Part shown: positions 33,749 through 43,455 of the stretch, one piece after another | Layout: each line of letters starts with the position of its first letter | Position numbering within the stretch: position 1 is the first letter of the stretch | From: an uncultured bacterium | GTDB taxonomy: Bacteria > Cloacimonadota > Cloacimonadia > Cloacimonadales > Cloacimonadaceae | DNA length: 64,000 nucleotides | Reading direction: 5' to 3' | Assembly (NCBI GenBank): GCA_937960795.1 | Contig: CALGPA010000027.1 | Location: 20,239-84,238 of the forward strand | Made by a program: the position numbers and the translations under genes | Notes under the pieces: generated by a model | Database searches by the model: none | Told to the model about the DNA's origin: nothing | The model's input: the letters and a program-made list of their open reading frames with translations, nothing else

Positions 33749-34633
33749 TTATCTTCCCAGATGCATTTTATTGCGCAGGATCCGATAGAAGGTTCGCTTT
33801 GAAAGCTTGATGAATTTCACATGCTCATCCGAGGCTGTGACATGAATCTCATCTTGGTCATACACAGGCGAGACGTGTTGCCCATCCACCTGCAACCATG
33901 TGCTTTGCGAAAGCCCATGAATCCTGAGGCAAAGCTTCTCTTCCGCCGGAAAGACCATCGGGCGAATAGAAAGTATGTGTGGATTTAAGGGGCTTAGGAC
34001 CATGGCCTTCATCTGAGGAGATAAGATCGGGCCTCCCGCTGAAAGGGAATAGGCAGTGGATCCCGTCGGCGTGCTGACGATCATTCCATCGCAGCGCGCA
34101 TCAAAGACATACCTGCCTCCCGCAAAGACTCTAGACGAGATCAAGCCGGGGTTTTCCCCTTTGTAGATCACCACGTCATTGAGCGCTTTCTTGTGCAAGA
34201 TAGTCTTGCCATCCCGCTTAAGAGAGCATTGAATCAGCATGCGATGCAGGATCTTATACTTCCCCGCCACAAGATCACGGATTGACCGACTGATCTCAGG
34301 CAGTGTGCTTTCGGAAAGAAATCCCAGATAGCCGACGTTGATCCCCAAGATCGGAGCATTTGTATTGATCGCCAAGTCTTTTGCTCTGAGGATTGTGCCA
34401 TCTCCACCAAAGACCAAGATGCAGTCGATCGGTATCAATACCTTGCTTCCTATAAGGTCCAAGACTTCCACATGCCCGCTCAGGATATCCTCTTGTCCGA
34501 CATCTCCGAAGAACCTCAAGTCACTGTTTCTGCCGCTGAGCGCGGAATCTTCTTCTCGGATCTTGTCCAGAAGCTTGAAGATGCTATTAATATCGGAAAA
34601 ACCGGGGTTTATGTATACTGCAAAGTTTCTCAT
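33749..34633 (-). CDS. nadK: NAD kinase
   Basis: 294 residues. The diacylglycerol-kinase-like motif FGGDGTILRAKD is followed by NVGYLGFLSE and CDGMIVSTPTGSTAYSLSAG, then RPMVFPAEEKL. It makes NADP from NAD and ATP. The start overlaps the rsgA stop as ATGA. Its only nearby Shine-Dalgarno-like bases are a GGA within rsgA, so coupling is likely. Confidence 0.95.
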   Translation of the reverse strand: MRNFAVYINPGFSDINSIFKLLDKIREEDSALSGRNSDLRFFGDVGQEDILSGHVEVLDLIGSKVLIPIDCILVFGGDGTILRAKDLAINTNAPILGINVGYLGFLSESTLPEISRSIRDLVAGKYKILHRMLIQCSLKRDGKTILHKKALNDVVIYKGENPGLISSRVFAGGRYVFDARCDGMIVSTPTGSTAYSLSAGGPILSPQMKAMVLSPLNPHILSIRPMVFPAEEKLCLRIHGLSQSTWLQVDGQHVSPVYDQDEIHVTASDEHVKFIKLSKRTFYRILRNKMHLGR

Positions 34634-35694
34634 ATATTGTCCATGATCCAGATATAGGATTCATATCGCATGGGATCTATTCTCCCGTCTTCCAAGGCCT
34701 CCAACACGGCACATCCTTCTTCCTGAATATGTTTACAATCTCGAAAGCGACAGTGAGGATAAAACCGATCAAAGCCGGGAAACAGCCTCGGAATGAGGGG
34801 AGCGTCATCCTGATGCAGCGTCAGTGTCTTGATTCCGGGAGTGTCCACCAAGTTTCCGCCAAAGCTAAAGGGCAGCATTACTGCCTGAGTGGTAGTGTGT
34901 TTTCCCTTCTCATTGTAGTCACTTACTTCAGCGGTGATGAGCTGTAGCCCCGGCTCCAGAGCATTGATCAATGAGCTTTTCCCTGCTCCTGAATGCCCGG
35001 AAAAGACGCTGTCCATCCCCTTAAGTTCTTCTTTGATCTCCTCAATCCCTTTGCCTGAAAGCACCGAGCTATAGATCACTTTGATGCCGGATTCCCGATA
35101 ATACTGCACTGCCTCATCCATTTCCTGAAGGTCTTCACAAAGATCAATCTTGTTTAGAACAAGGATCGGACGGATCTTGTGTTTTGCCGCAAGGATCAGA
35201 TATCTATCCACCAATCCCGGCTTAAACACCGGCATTCGCCATGAACTGGTGATCACGAGTTGGTCGATGTTTGCCGCCAGTGCGATCTCTTTTTGGAAGC
35301 TTCCTCCACTATAGCGGCTCAGGCTGTTTTTGCGGGGCAGGATGTTCTCCACTCGATACTGGGGCGGGTTGGACGTATCCAGCTCAACATAGTCACCGAC
35401 CGCCAAGATCCCGCTGCTGGCGTTTTGATACTGCTTTAGTCGACCGCCGATGGTAGCAGAGGCCGTGCCTGATTCCATCTGGATCTTGCATTGATAATTA
35501 CTCATCACTTCGATCACTCTGCCTTTTTGGAGGGAGATGCCGCTTTTGAGCTTAAGCCCGCGTTTGCTGGCAATGCGAGCGGTCTTATACTCATTTTGCA
35601 TGGGGATATCATCTAGGACATCCATATCCGGCAAGCTGATGTTTTTCAGCCTGCCGGTATATCGTTTTGTGCGTTTCTTATCTTTTTGTTTCAC
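34630..35694 (-). CDS. rsgA: ribosome small subunit-dependent GTPase A (RsgA)
   Basis: 354 residues. A basic N-terminal extension leads to an OB fold (GRVIEVMSNYQCKIQM), then a circularly permuted GTPase with G4 (VLNKIDLCED) before G1 (FSGHSGAGKSSLINAL) and G3 (VDTPGIKTL). A zinc knuckle follows (CRFRDCKHIQEEGC). It checks late 30S maturation. The first 50 or so residues before the OB fold are longer than in E. coli. GTG at 35694 overlaps the protease stop (GTGA). Confidence 0.95.
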   Translation of the reverse strand: MKQKDKKRTKRYTGRLKNISLPDMDVLDDIPMQNEYKTARIASKRGLKLKSGISLQKGRVIEVMSNYQCKIQMESGTASATIGGRLKQYQNASSGILAVGDYVELDTSNPPQYRVENILPRKNSLSRYSGGSFQKEIALAANIDQLVITSSWRMPVFKPGLVDRYLILAAKHKIRPILVLNKIDLCEDLQEMDEAVQYYRESGIKVIYSSVLSGKGIEEIKEELKGMDSVFSGHSGAGKSSLINALEPGLQLITAEVSDYNEKGKHTTTQAVMLPFSFGGNLVDTPGIKTLTLHQDDAPLIPRLFPGFDRFYPHCRFRDCKHIQEEGCAVLEALEDGRIDPMRYESYIWIMDNI

Positions 35695-38618
35695 TTCTTA
35701 AACACTGGAGTGATCACATCAAAGAGATCTTTCTCCATCTTGATTTTGGCTTCATTCCCAAAGACAGCATAGTGGTTTTTGTTCATTATGGCTTGGATCA
35801 TGTCCGCATAGATTCTCAGATCTTCCAGCTTAGTGCCTAGGACTTCGTCTCTGATCTGCTGACGATCTTCTTGTGTAAAGCCCGTGAGATAGTCCATATC
35901 TGCTTGAGCTCCGAGGGCTTCCGGGGTCTTGGGATAGTCAAGCTGTGAGATCTCTCCCAGGATATACTTGTCCATCTCCCGTTTCGAGCATTGGAACTTG
36001 CGGATAAAATCCGGAACGCTGTCATATACTTCCAGGCTCTCTTTGAGATTGGGATCCCGATAGGAGTAGAAATATTGATATCCATCCAGGGTGAAGCCCG
36101 CGCCTCCGCCATATGCCCCGCCTTTCACGCGCAGTTCCTTGTATAGAAACTCGTTTGAAAGGATGTTTGAGAGCACTCGCAATTTCCCGGAATATGGGTA
36201 TCCTTTACGGAAGAAGTTGCCACCCTTGACCACATATTGAATCTTCACAGGCGCGGAGATTCCTTCGTTTTGATGTGTAGTTTCAAACACAAGCTCTGCA
36301 GGCTGATAGCTTTCTTCAGAAAGTTGGGCATAGAGCCTTTTTAGCTGCTCACTCATGCTTGGGATCAGCTCTTCATTTGCCGTCAGACTCACAATCAAGC
36401 CTTGGAGACTGAAGAAGTGATCCTGCACCCATTTAAGCTCACCGATGATCTTATCGATATCATTATCCAGATTCTCCTCAAGTTCGGTGAGAAAGCCCAG
36501 ATAGTCCAGCCCGCCGATCCTATCCTTGAGCGCATGCAACTGTGAGAATGGGCGGAACATCCGGTTGATGGCTACCCCGACTCCCCGGGAGATGACCATC
36601 TCTTCGATGCCGGCTTTGATTTCGCGGATCAGGCTTTTGATCCGGGACTGATCTTCAAAGATCGGGCGGGTGGCATATTCAGCCATGAGATCCATGAGCT
36701 GTGGTGTCTTTTCTGAAACGGCTTTTCCCTTTAGGATAAGCTTTGGCAGGATCTCATCCGGAGTCTGATAGCTATTAAGGATATCCAAGGAAAGCATGAT
36801 ACCGCCGGTGTGATTGCGAATCTCATTGCCCAGATCCGCATAGCCATGGTTTTGGGTATCTATCTGTCCCAAAAGCTGTGTATAAAGACTCACCCACGGC
36901 AGATCTTCCGCCGCGGCATGGGACATATCAAAATACAGCTTAAGATAGACGATCCCATTGGTCTGAATCGGATGGCTCAGCAGGGTATGGCTCTTGAGGT
37001 TTTCCACTACTGTTGGTGAGGATGCCGCCTGGGGATCCACATCATCCAAGCTCAGAAGCGGGATCTTCATCAGATCTTCTTCCGTATCCGGCTCTTCTTG
37101 CCAAGCTTTGAGCTCCTGATTGAACTTGATCATCTCCTTTATCTCTTCATGGCTCAGGGTCTTCTGATAGTCATCCAGCTCTTTGCGAATAGCTGCTTCT
37201 TGCTGTGCTATGAGACCCGGGCGCGGTTCAAAGTGGATCTCAGTATGATGCTGATTTTCCACGCATACCTGCTTTAAGAGATTCTCAAAATACGGTTCGG
37301 TGATGCCTTTGCGGAGATGCGCTAGGCTTTTCTCAAAGCACAATTGCTCCAGCGGATCCCCGCCGTGATTCCAGTGCCCCAGGCTTTGCAGATTGTAGAA
37401 GAGTCCCTTGGGAAAGCCCTGCATCTGAGCTTCGCGCAGGAAAAACTCCTTGGAATTGATGATGGCTTCAATGAGTTTCTTGTCAAATCCTTCCTCCACA
37501 ATGCGCTTCATCTCATCTCGGATCAGCTTAGCCAGCGTATCCAGATCTTCTTTCTTGACCTGTTTACAGATGATGTTCAGGCTGGGCTGCAAGATATCTG
37601 CTTGCATCATGATCTGCGAATCTTTACACAGACCAGATTTGCGGATCACAGCCTTCAGCGGTGAAGCGGGGGTATACATCAAGAGCTCGCCCAGGATGGA
37701 AAGGCTCCCAGAAAGATAGGGATCGGTGATCTTGCCAAAGCTATAGCACAGAGCAAGGTAATATTGCCCTTCGGGTGATTTATCATCGGAAAGCGGATAC
37801 TCCAGATACAGCTTCTGCGCTTTCTCAAATGGCTTTTGATAGGGATATTCCAGTTTCACGCCCGGATCATCAAAATCGCTAAGATATTCTTCGTCGATGA
37901 TCTTCAGAGTGCTGTCGATATCCATATCTCCATAGAGCCATATCATGCTGTTTGACGGATGGTAATACTTTTTGTGGAAAGCTTTGAACTTCTCATGTGT
38001 CAGTTGCGGAATGGCATCCGGATCTCCTCCGCTTTCAAAGCCATAGGGTGTATCCGGAAACTGTGCATGCTGACACATCCTGCCCATGATCCCATCGATC
38101 GAGGAAAAAGCTCCCTTCATCTCGTTGTAGACCACGCCACGATAGTTGATCTTGCCGCCCTCTTCAAAGAGCTCATAGTGCCAGCCTTCTTGATCCAGGA
38201 TCTTCGGCTCCTCATAGATCCGAGGATGCAGCACGGCATCCAGATAGACCCTCATCAGATTGATAAAATCCTGATCATTGGTTGAGGCCACCGGATAGGA
38301 AGTCCAATCCGAAGAGGTCATGGCATTGATAAAAGTATTCAGACTTCCCTTGATCAGCTCCATAAAAGTGCCTTTTGCCGGATAGTTCTTGCTCCCGTTG
38401 AGCACCGAATGCTCCATGATGTGGGGGCATCCTGTGTCATCCTCAGGGATAGTCTTGAACGCAATATTGAACGCCTTGTTTGTGTCGTCACAAGCCATGT
38501 GAATCAAGTCCGCACCACTCTTGACGTGGCGATAGCGATTGTAAACAGTTCCTAATTCTTTGATCTCATGGCTCTGAACCAGCTCAAAACCATGCTTTGC
38601 CTGGGTTTTCTTCATCAT
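35691..38618 (-). CDS. M16C-family peptidase, presequence protease (PreP) type
   Basis: 975 residues, the full size for PreP/Cym1. It carries the inverted zinc motif HIMEH (about 66-70), then GTFMELIKGSLNTFINAMTS, YPVASTNDQDF, and WHYELFEEGGKINYRGVVYN with the downstream Glu. Later come the M16C-associated hinge and the second half with GGAYGGGAGFTLDGYQYFYS. Such enzymes degrade short unfolded peptides, including cleaved signal peptides. There is no signal peptide, so it should be cytoplasmic. It lies between dapA and rsgA, probably in one transcript. Confidence 0.92.
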   Translation of the reverse strand: MMKKTQAKHGFELVQSHEIKELGTVYNRYRHVKSGADLIHMACDDTNKAFNIAFKTIPEDDTGCPHIMEHSVLNGSKNYPAKGTFMELIKGSLNTFINAMTSSDWTSYPVASTNDQDFINLMRVYLDAVLHPRIYEEPKILDQEGWHYELFEEGGKINYRGVVYNEMKGAFSSIDGIMGRMCQHAQFPDTPYGFESGGDPDAIPQLTHEKFKAFHKKYYHPSNSMIWLYGDMDIDSTLKIIDEEYLSDFDDPGVKLEYPYQKPFEKAQKLYLEYPLSDDKSPEGQYYLALCYSFGKITDPYLSGSLSILGELLMYTPASPLKAVIRKSGLCKDSQIMMQADILQPSLNIICKQVKKEDLDTLAKLIRDEMKRIVEEGFDKKLIEAIINSKEFFLREAQMQGFPKGLFYNLQSLGHWNHGGDPLEQLCFEKSLAHLRKGITEPYFENLLKQVCVENQHHTEIHFEPRPGLIAQQEAAIRKELDDYQKTLSHEEIKEMIKFNQELKAWQEEPDTEEDLMKIPLLSLDDVDPQAASSPTVVENLKSHTLLSHPIQTNGIVYLKLYFDMSHAAAEDLPWVSLYTQLLGQIDTQNHGYADLGNEIRNHTGGIMLSLDILNSYQTPDEILPKLILKGKAVSEKTPQLMDLMAEYATRPIFEDQSRIKSLIREIKAGIEEMVISRGVGVAINRMFRPFSQLHALKDRIGGLDYLGFLTELEENLDNDIDKIIGELKWVQDHFFSLQGLIVSLTANEELIPSMSEQLKRLYAQLSEESYQPAELVFETTHQNEGISAPVKIQYVVKGGNFFRKGYPYSGKLRVLSNILSNEFLYKELRVKGGAYGGGAGFTLDGYQYFYSYRDPNLKESLEVYDSVPDFIRKFQCSKREMDKYILGEISQLDYPKTPEALGAQADMDYLTGFTQEDRQQIRDEVLGTKLEDLRIYADMIQAIMNKNHYAVFGNEAKIKMEKDLFDVITPVFKK

Positions 38619-38640
38619 TTTATCCTTGATATATTTTTTC

Positions 38641-39516
38641 TCAGATAAGCTTATAGCTCTTCAGCCCTGCTGTCAATCTCTCTCGGTTTGCCTCTTGCAA
38701 TCTGCAGATTGGTGAGCGAAATTCCGCACGGATCTTGCCCATCATCGCCAAGGATTCCTTTGCCGGAATGGGATTTGTCTCGATAAACATCAGCTCATTG
38801 AGCAGTGCCAGATTCAGATGCTGCTCTGCCGCACGGGCAAAATCCCCATCCAAACAGCTCTGGATGTGTTCACTCATCAGCTTGGGTGCCACATTGGCTG
38901 TCACTGATATGCATCCTTTAGCGCCGATGGCCATCAAAGGTAGGTTCAGCGCGTCCTCCCCGCTCAGGAGAGAAAAATTCTTCGGTGCATCGCGGATAAT
39001 GCAGCTTGCTTGTGTCAGATTCCCGCTGGCTTCCTTCACCCCAAGAATATTGGGGAAGTCCTTTGCCAAGCGCACGACGGTCTCTGCTGTGATATTCACT
39101 CCGGTGCGACCCGGAACGTTGTAGATCACGATCGGGATATCCACCTTCGTGGCAATTTCCCCAAAATACTCATACATCCCAGCTTGCGTAGGCTTGATAT
39201 AATATGGCGTGATCACCAACGCTGAGTCCGCCCCCAATTCCTTTGCCTTGATCGTATTGGCAAGGCTTTGGGACAGGTTGTTTGTTCCTGTGCCGATCAT
39301 CACCGGCAGTTTGCCACCGATCTTTTGCATGGCAAATCTCAGCACAGCTTCTTTCTCGTCCTGAGCAAGAGCGGCTGTCTCGGCGGTTGTACCCAAAAGC
39401 AAGATGCCATGAGTGCCTTCGTCCAGGTGATACCCGATCAAGGTTTCGAGGGCGTTCCAATCTATGGCCCCATCCTTAAAAGGTGTGACCAATGCGACGT
39501 ATGATCCTTGCAACAT
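38641..39516 (-). CDS. dapA: 4-hydroxy-tetrahydrodipicolinate synthase
   Basis: 291 residues from the ATG at 39516 with GGAGG at five bases; two earlier ATGs overlap or precede that site. The TIM-barrel aldolase has GTTAETAAL, the catalytic Tyr in IVIYNVPGRTGVN and the Schiff-base Lys in ILGVKEASGNL. It condenses pyruvate with aspartate semialdehyde on the way to lysine and diaminopimelate. No other dap gene is near. It could also belong to a related pyruvate aldolase, but these motifs are DapA-like. Confidence 0.92.
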   Translation of the reverse strand: MLQGSYVALVTPFKDGAIDWNALETLIGYHLDEGTHGILLLGTTAETAALAQDEKEAVLRFAMQKIGGKLPVMIGTGTNNLSQSLANTIKAKELGADSALVITPYYIKPTQAGMYEYFGEIATKVDIPIVIYNVPGRTGVNITAETVVRLAKDFPNILGVKEASGNLTQASCIIRDAPKNFSLLSGEDALNLPLMAIGAKGCISVTANVAPKLMSEHIQSCLDGDFARAAEQHLNLALLNELMFIETNPIPAKESLAMMGKIRAEFRSPICRLQEANRERLTAGLKSYKLI

Positions 39517-39616
39517 GTGATCCTCCATGATCATGCGATGTTTAAAAAACTATTTCCATCAGCGCAAAACGCCTGATCTTTCCATTTATGACAATTATCC
39601 ACTATCCAGATTTCCG

Positions 39617-40966
39617 TCAACACAAATGATCCCGAAGCTCTTCCATGATCTCCCCTCGTCTCTTTTTTGATACACTATGAAAGGGAATATCTCGCCGAAT
39701 ATGTATGTCCTGCAGTTCTTTGAGTATCTTTGAGGCGGGATGGTCCTGGAGCAAATGATGCCAGAGCTCGGCATATTCTTCCTTGTTCCAATACAGCGAC
39801 AAGAGATGGGCATAAACGTCCAGTAGACATAGCTCATCATAGCTCAAAGCATCGGACGCCAGCACCTGATAGGGCGGATCCTCCAGCCAGATGTATCCCC
39901 GCTCCCGCGCTATCTCAAGCATCGGAGTATCCGGCAGAATCTTGAGCATGCCAAGCTGCACTGCAGCCGGCTCGCATGCACATAGCTCATCAAGAGATCT
40001 GATGACAGAGCCGAGATCCTCCCCCGGTAAACCGGCAATCAAATCAGCATGAATGCGCACTTTTGTCTTATCTTTGAGACGAATCATTGCTTTACGGGCT
40101 TTTTCCCAATCCGACTGTCGCCCGCAACGCGCGAGCACCTCGGGATTTGTGCTTTGGATGCCGATCTCAAAGCGAATCTTGCCCTCAGGGATCTTCTCCA
40201 GAAGCTCAAAATCCTCCTCATCCAAAAGATCCGGATAGATCTCAAAATGGGAGTCATGCTCCGGATTTTCCCGCAATATATAGCGGTATATCTCGTGAGC
40301 CAGATCCTTTTGCACATTGAAGCTGCGATCAATGAATTTGAGAGTGCGGGGCATCAGCTCTGCTAGTCGGCTCAGCTCAGAGATCAGCTTTGCCCTGTCA
40401 TTCTGATTCAAGGGATCAAAGCGCGCCTCATGCCGATTATCGCAGGATGACAGACAATACACACAGCGATATGGACAGCCACGATATGCCTCATAATACA
40501 CCAAATGATCTGCCAAGTGATCCATGTCCGAAGCTATGTAGGGAAAGGGAATATCTTTGAGGGGAATAGGCTCCGGCGGCTTTATCCGTGAAAAGCCAAA
40601 TTGCTCAAGAGCCAGTGCCCGAAACGCCGCTTCACCGGTGCCAAGAATGACGTGGCATCTTTCGCGCCCTTCAAACTCAGCTGCTTCCGGACCGCCGACC
40701 ACGAAGATAGTCCGCGGCATGATCTTGGAGATCTCACTTTGCAATCTGCTTAGGATCACCCGATTCCAGATGTAAGCTGAGAAGCAGATCACATCAGCTT
40801 TGTGGCGATATATCCCTTCCAGGATCTGCATAAAGGGCTCATTCATGCTAAATGATAGTAAGTCTTTTTCAAAATCAAGATCGCGAATCATCTCTCGCAT
40901 GTAATACAAAGCAAGATTGGATTGGCTCCAGCTGCTATTCAGCGCCACAAAAACTATCTTTTTCAT
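39617..40966 (-). CDS. B12-binding-domain radical SAM protein (DUF4080 type)
   Basis: 449 residues. The N-terminal B12-binding-like Rossmann domain (MKKIVFVALNSSWSQSNLAL, FVVGGPEAAEFEG) is followed by the radical SAM cluster site YRGCPYRCVYCLSSC. The TIM-barrel part (IRFEIGIQSTNPEVLARC, DLIAGLPGED) and a C-terminal region with the spacing of DUF4080 come next. Members occur in many anaerobes and their reaction is unknown to me. There is no clear Shine-Dalgarno site before the ATG. It is the first gene of a minus-strand run. Confidence 0.88.
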   Translation of the reverse strand: MKKIVFVALNSSWSQSNLALYYMREMIRDLDFEKDLLSFSMNEPFMQILEGIYRHKADVICFSAYIWNRVILSRLQSEISKIMPRTIFVVGGPEAAEFEGRERCHVILGTGEAAFRALALEQFGFSRIKPPEPIPLKDIPFPYIASDMDHLADHLVYYEAYRGCPYRCVYCLSSCDNRHEARFDPLNQNDRAKLISELSRLAELMPRTLKFIDRSFNVQKDLAHEIYRYILRENPEHDSHFEIYPDLLDEEDFELLEKIPEGKIRFEIGIQSTNPEVLARCGRQSDWEKARKAMIRLKDKTKVRIHADLIAGLPGEDLGSVIRSLDELCACEPAAVQLGMLKILPDTPMLEIARERGYIWLEDPPYQVLASDALSYDELCLLDVYAHLLSLYWNKEEYAELWHHLLQDHPASKILKELQDIHIRRDIPFHSVSKKRRGEIMEELRDHLC

Positions 40967-41082
40967 CTAGTCACTTTTTGCAAATCTCATAGATAAGTCA
41001 AGCGAAATCATCAAGACTCAAATGCTTTTTTCGGAGCATCAGTTCTGCATAATCGGCGATAATCCTCACAGTTTTAGCATTC

Positions 41083-41170
41083 TAAGTGCTTGAAAAACAT
41101 GGCGTCCTCATGCCCCCCTCACCGGTCGCTCACCGGTCGAGCGTGCAAGCGGTGAGAAAATAAGGACTTA
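41083..41170 (+). repeat. 88-bp interspersed repeat, copy 3
   Basis: Best-preserved copy. It has outer ends TAAGTGCTT/AAGGACTTA, the stem CTCACCG/CGGTGAG, and the inner hairpin CGCTC-ACCGGTC-GAGCG. It lies in the divergent 391-base gap 40967-41357 between the radical SAM and sensor kinase genes. The rest of the gap holds one promoter (41269-41297). Confidence 0.92.
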
Positions 41171-41268
41171 CGGCTTTTAGATATTTGTTGAGCTGCCAGC
41201 ATAATGTGAAGGATTTTGTGCTTCTTTTTGGTAACCAGATCGCACTCTTGTCTCCGCGAAATTTGTAA

Positions 41269-41297
41269 TTGCCACAATATCATGGACTGCTTATATT
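41269..41297 (+). promoter_or_regulatory. sigma70-like promoter of the sensor kinase module
   Basis: TTGCCA (41269-41274), a 17-base spacer, and TATATT (41292-41297), 61 bases before the kinase start. Good hexamers and ideal spacing. Confidence 0.55.
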
Positions 41298-41357
41298 ATA
41301 TGGGAATTATGAGTTTTCTGTGGCTATAACTACTTCTTGCTTTTATCTGGGAGGATT

Positions 41358-43064
41358 ATGAGAATAAGCGCGGTCAACACCAAGGGATTTGCTTCTGCTC
41401 AGAGAGCTGGATTCCCCTTTAGACAGGTGTTTAGTGTATTAGTTTTGCTCTTTGCTTTCTCCCTTTTAAGCGCTAAGGATCACATAATCCGAGTGGGAAT
41501 CTATCACAATCCCCCAAAAGTTTTCGTGGACGAGCATGGCAATCCTGCCGGGATTTTTGTGGATATTATTGAGGAAATTGCCCGAAGCGAGGGCTGGAGC
41601 TTGGGATGGTATCCTGGATCCTGGGAAGAAAATCTTCGGCTCTTATCCTCAGGCGAGCTGGATCTCATGCCGGATGTGGCTTTTAACGAGGAACGTGCTG
41701 AGCTCTATGATTTTCATCAGAGCCCGGTCCTGGTATCCTGGTCACAACTCTTTAGCCGCAAAGATCTCAGGATTAGGACCTATACCGATCTGGATGGGCT
41801 TGTCATAGCAGTGCTCAAGAACTCCGTGCAAGAGAGCATCTTGGAAGAAGTGGTGTCGGGCTTGGGGATCAATAGTCGGTTTTTGAGACTTGATAGTTTT
41901 GACGAAGTCCTAGACAGCGTGGAAGACAAAGATGCGGATCTTGCTGCCACGAGTGTTTTCTTTGGCAGGATGAACGCCAAAGAGCATAGGCTTGTGGAGT
42001 CGCCTCTGATATTTAATCCATCAAACCTATATTTTGCAAGTCCAAAAGGGAAGAATCAAGATCTTCTTAGCGCCATTGATCGGCATCTTGAACTCATGAA
42101 GTCAGATTCTGAATCGGTATATTTCAGCAGTTTGCAGCATTGGACACCCGAAGCTCGAAAATGGGAACTCCCGGTGTGGATCTTGATCTCCATCATACTT
42201 TTAGGAATGACTCTGGCAATCACCATCGCCGGAAGCATCATACTCCGACATCAGGTCCGTCTGCGAACCAATGAGCTTCGCCGGACAAATCAAGAGATGG
42301 AGCTCAGGATCGAAGATCGCACTGAGGAGCTGGGATTTGCTCTCAGGCAGGCACAGGTAGCGGATATGCTCAAATCGGCGTTTTTGGCGACCATGTCACA
42401 TGAGCTTCGCACTCCGCTAAATTCCATTATAGGCTTTACTGGCATCCTATTGCAAAAGCTGCCGGGTGAGATCAATCCCGAGCAAGAGAAGATGCTCAAG
42501 ATCATCCAGACTAGCTCTCGACACCTTTTATCTCTCATCAATGATGTCTTGGATATCTCAAAGATTGAAGCAGGTCAATTGGAGCTCAGGCTATCGGATG
42601 TAAATCTACAGACGACTTTGGAGAAAGTGATCGGCTTGGTGAGCCTTCAAGCAGAAGAAAAAGAGCTGGATCTCAAGCTGGAAATGATGACCCGGAATGT
42701 CTTTATCAAGGTGGATCAAAGGCGCTTTGAACAGGTGCTCTTGAATCTGCTCAGCAATGCCATCAAATTCACCGACAAAGGCTCGGTGACATTGATCTCT
42801 GAAAAGAAAGAGAATACACTGCGCATCACGGTCAAGGACAGTGGCATTGGCATCCCCGAAGATAAGCTCGATGCCCTGTTTATGCCGTTCCAGCAGATTG
42901 ATACCGGGCTAAACCGAAAGTATGAAGGCACCGGACTGGGGCTTTCTATCAGCCAAAAACTAATCCGCCTGATGGGTGGAGACATCACCTTGGAAAGCAA
43001 GATCAATCAAGGCAGCAGCTTCCACATCTGCCTGCCGCTTGATCAGGAGAAACATGATGAGTAA
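41358..43064 (+). CDS. sensor histidine kinase with periplasmic solute-binding (SBP family 3) domain
   Basis: 568 residues from the ATG at 41358 (GGGAGG upstream). A signal/anchor (about 25-40) leads to a family 3 binding-protein domain (about 40-265: IRVGIYHNPPKVFVDEHGNP, LDLMPDVAFNEERAELYDFH). A membrane segment (about 272-296) and a short coiled coil follow, then HisKA with MSHELRTPLNSIIGFTG (His about 347) and HATPase_c with NLLSNAIKF, DSGIGIPEDKLDALF and GTGLGLSISQKLIRLMGGD. It should sense a small molecule directly in the periplasm, as BvgS/EvgS-type kinases do. It overlaps the receiver gene by 11 bases. Confidence 0.93.
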   Translation: MRISAVNTKGFASAQRAGFPFRQVFSVLVLLFAFSLLSAKDHIIRVGIYHNPPKVFVDEHGNPAGIFVDIIEEIARSEGWSLGWYPGSWEENLRLLSSGELDLMPDVAFNEERAELYDFHQSPVLVSWSQLFSRKDLRIRTYTDLDGLVIAVLKNSVQESILEEVVSGLGINSRFLRLDSFDEVLDSVEDKDADLAATSVFFGRMNAKEHRLVESPLIFNPSNLYFASPKGKNQDLLSAIDRHLELMKSDSESVYFSSLQHWTPEARKWELPVWILISIILLGMTLAITIAGSIILRHQVRLRTNELRRTNQEMELRIEDRTEELGFALRQAQVADMLKSAFLATMSHELRTPLNSIIGFTGILLQKLPGEINPEQEKMLKIIQTSSRHLLSLINDVLDISKIEAGQLELRLSDVNLQTTLEKVIGLVSLQAEEKELDLKLEMMTRNVFIKVDQRRFEQVLLNLLSNAIKFTDKGSVTLISEKKENTLRITVKDSGIGIPEDKLDALFMPFQQIDTGLNRKYEGTGLGLSISQKLIRLMGGDITLESKINQGSSFHICLPLDQEKHDE

Positions 43065-43455
43065 ACTGGTCTTGATCATTGAAGACAATAGAGAAAACTA
43101 CTATCTCATGCGCTATCTCTTGGAGCATCATGGACTGCGAGTGATCGGAGCTGATAGCGGATGGATGGGAATTGAGATGGCAATCTACAATAAACCGGAT
43201 ATCATATTGTTGGATATCCAACTCCCGGAAATGGATGGATATAGCGTAGCCCGCAGAATTCGATCCAATCCCGAGATCAAAGACATCCCAATCGTGGCAG
43301 TGACCTCATACGCAATGGTGGGGGATAAAGAACACGCTCTTGCCGCGGGAGCAAATGCTTATATCGAAAAACCGATCAATCCGGATAGCTTTGCGGATGA
43401 GATCCTTGAGTACTTAGAAGATTTTAGGAGCGATGATGAAGATCCTGTGCGTTGA
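43054..43455 (+). CDS. single-domain response regulator (receiver only)
   Basis: 133 residues, one REC domain. The acidic pair is IIEDN, the phospho-Asp is in IILLDIQLPEMDGYSVA, and TSYAMVGDKEHALAAGA and IEKPIN give the switch and Lys. There is no output domain. CAGGAG lies four to seven bases before two adjacent ATGs (43054, 43057). Placed between a kinase and a hybrid kinase and overlapping both, it is a likely phosphorelay intermediate or allosteric partner. Confidence 0.92.
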   Translation: MMSKLVLIIEDNRENYYLMRYLLEHHGLRVIGADSGWMGIEMAIYNKPDIILLDIQLPEMDGYSVARRIRSNPEIKDIPIVAVTSYAMVGDKEHALAAGANAYIEKPINPDSFADEILEYLEDFRSDDEDPVR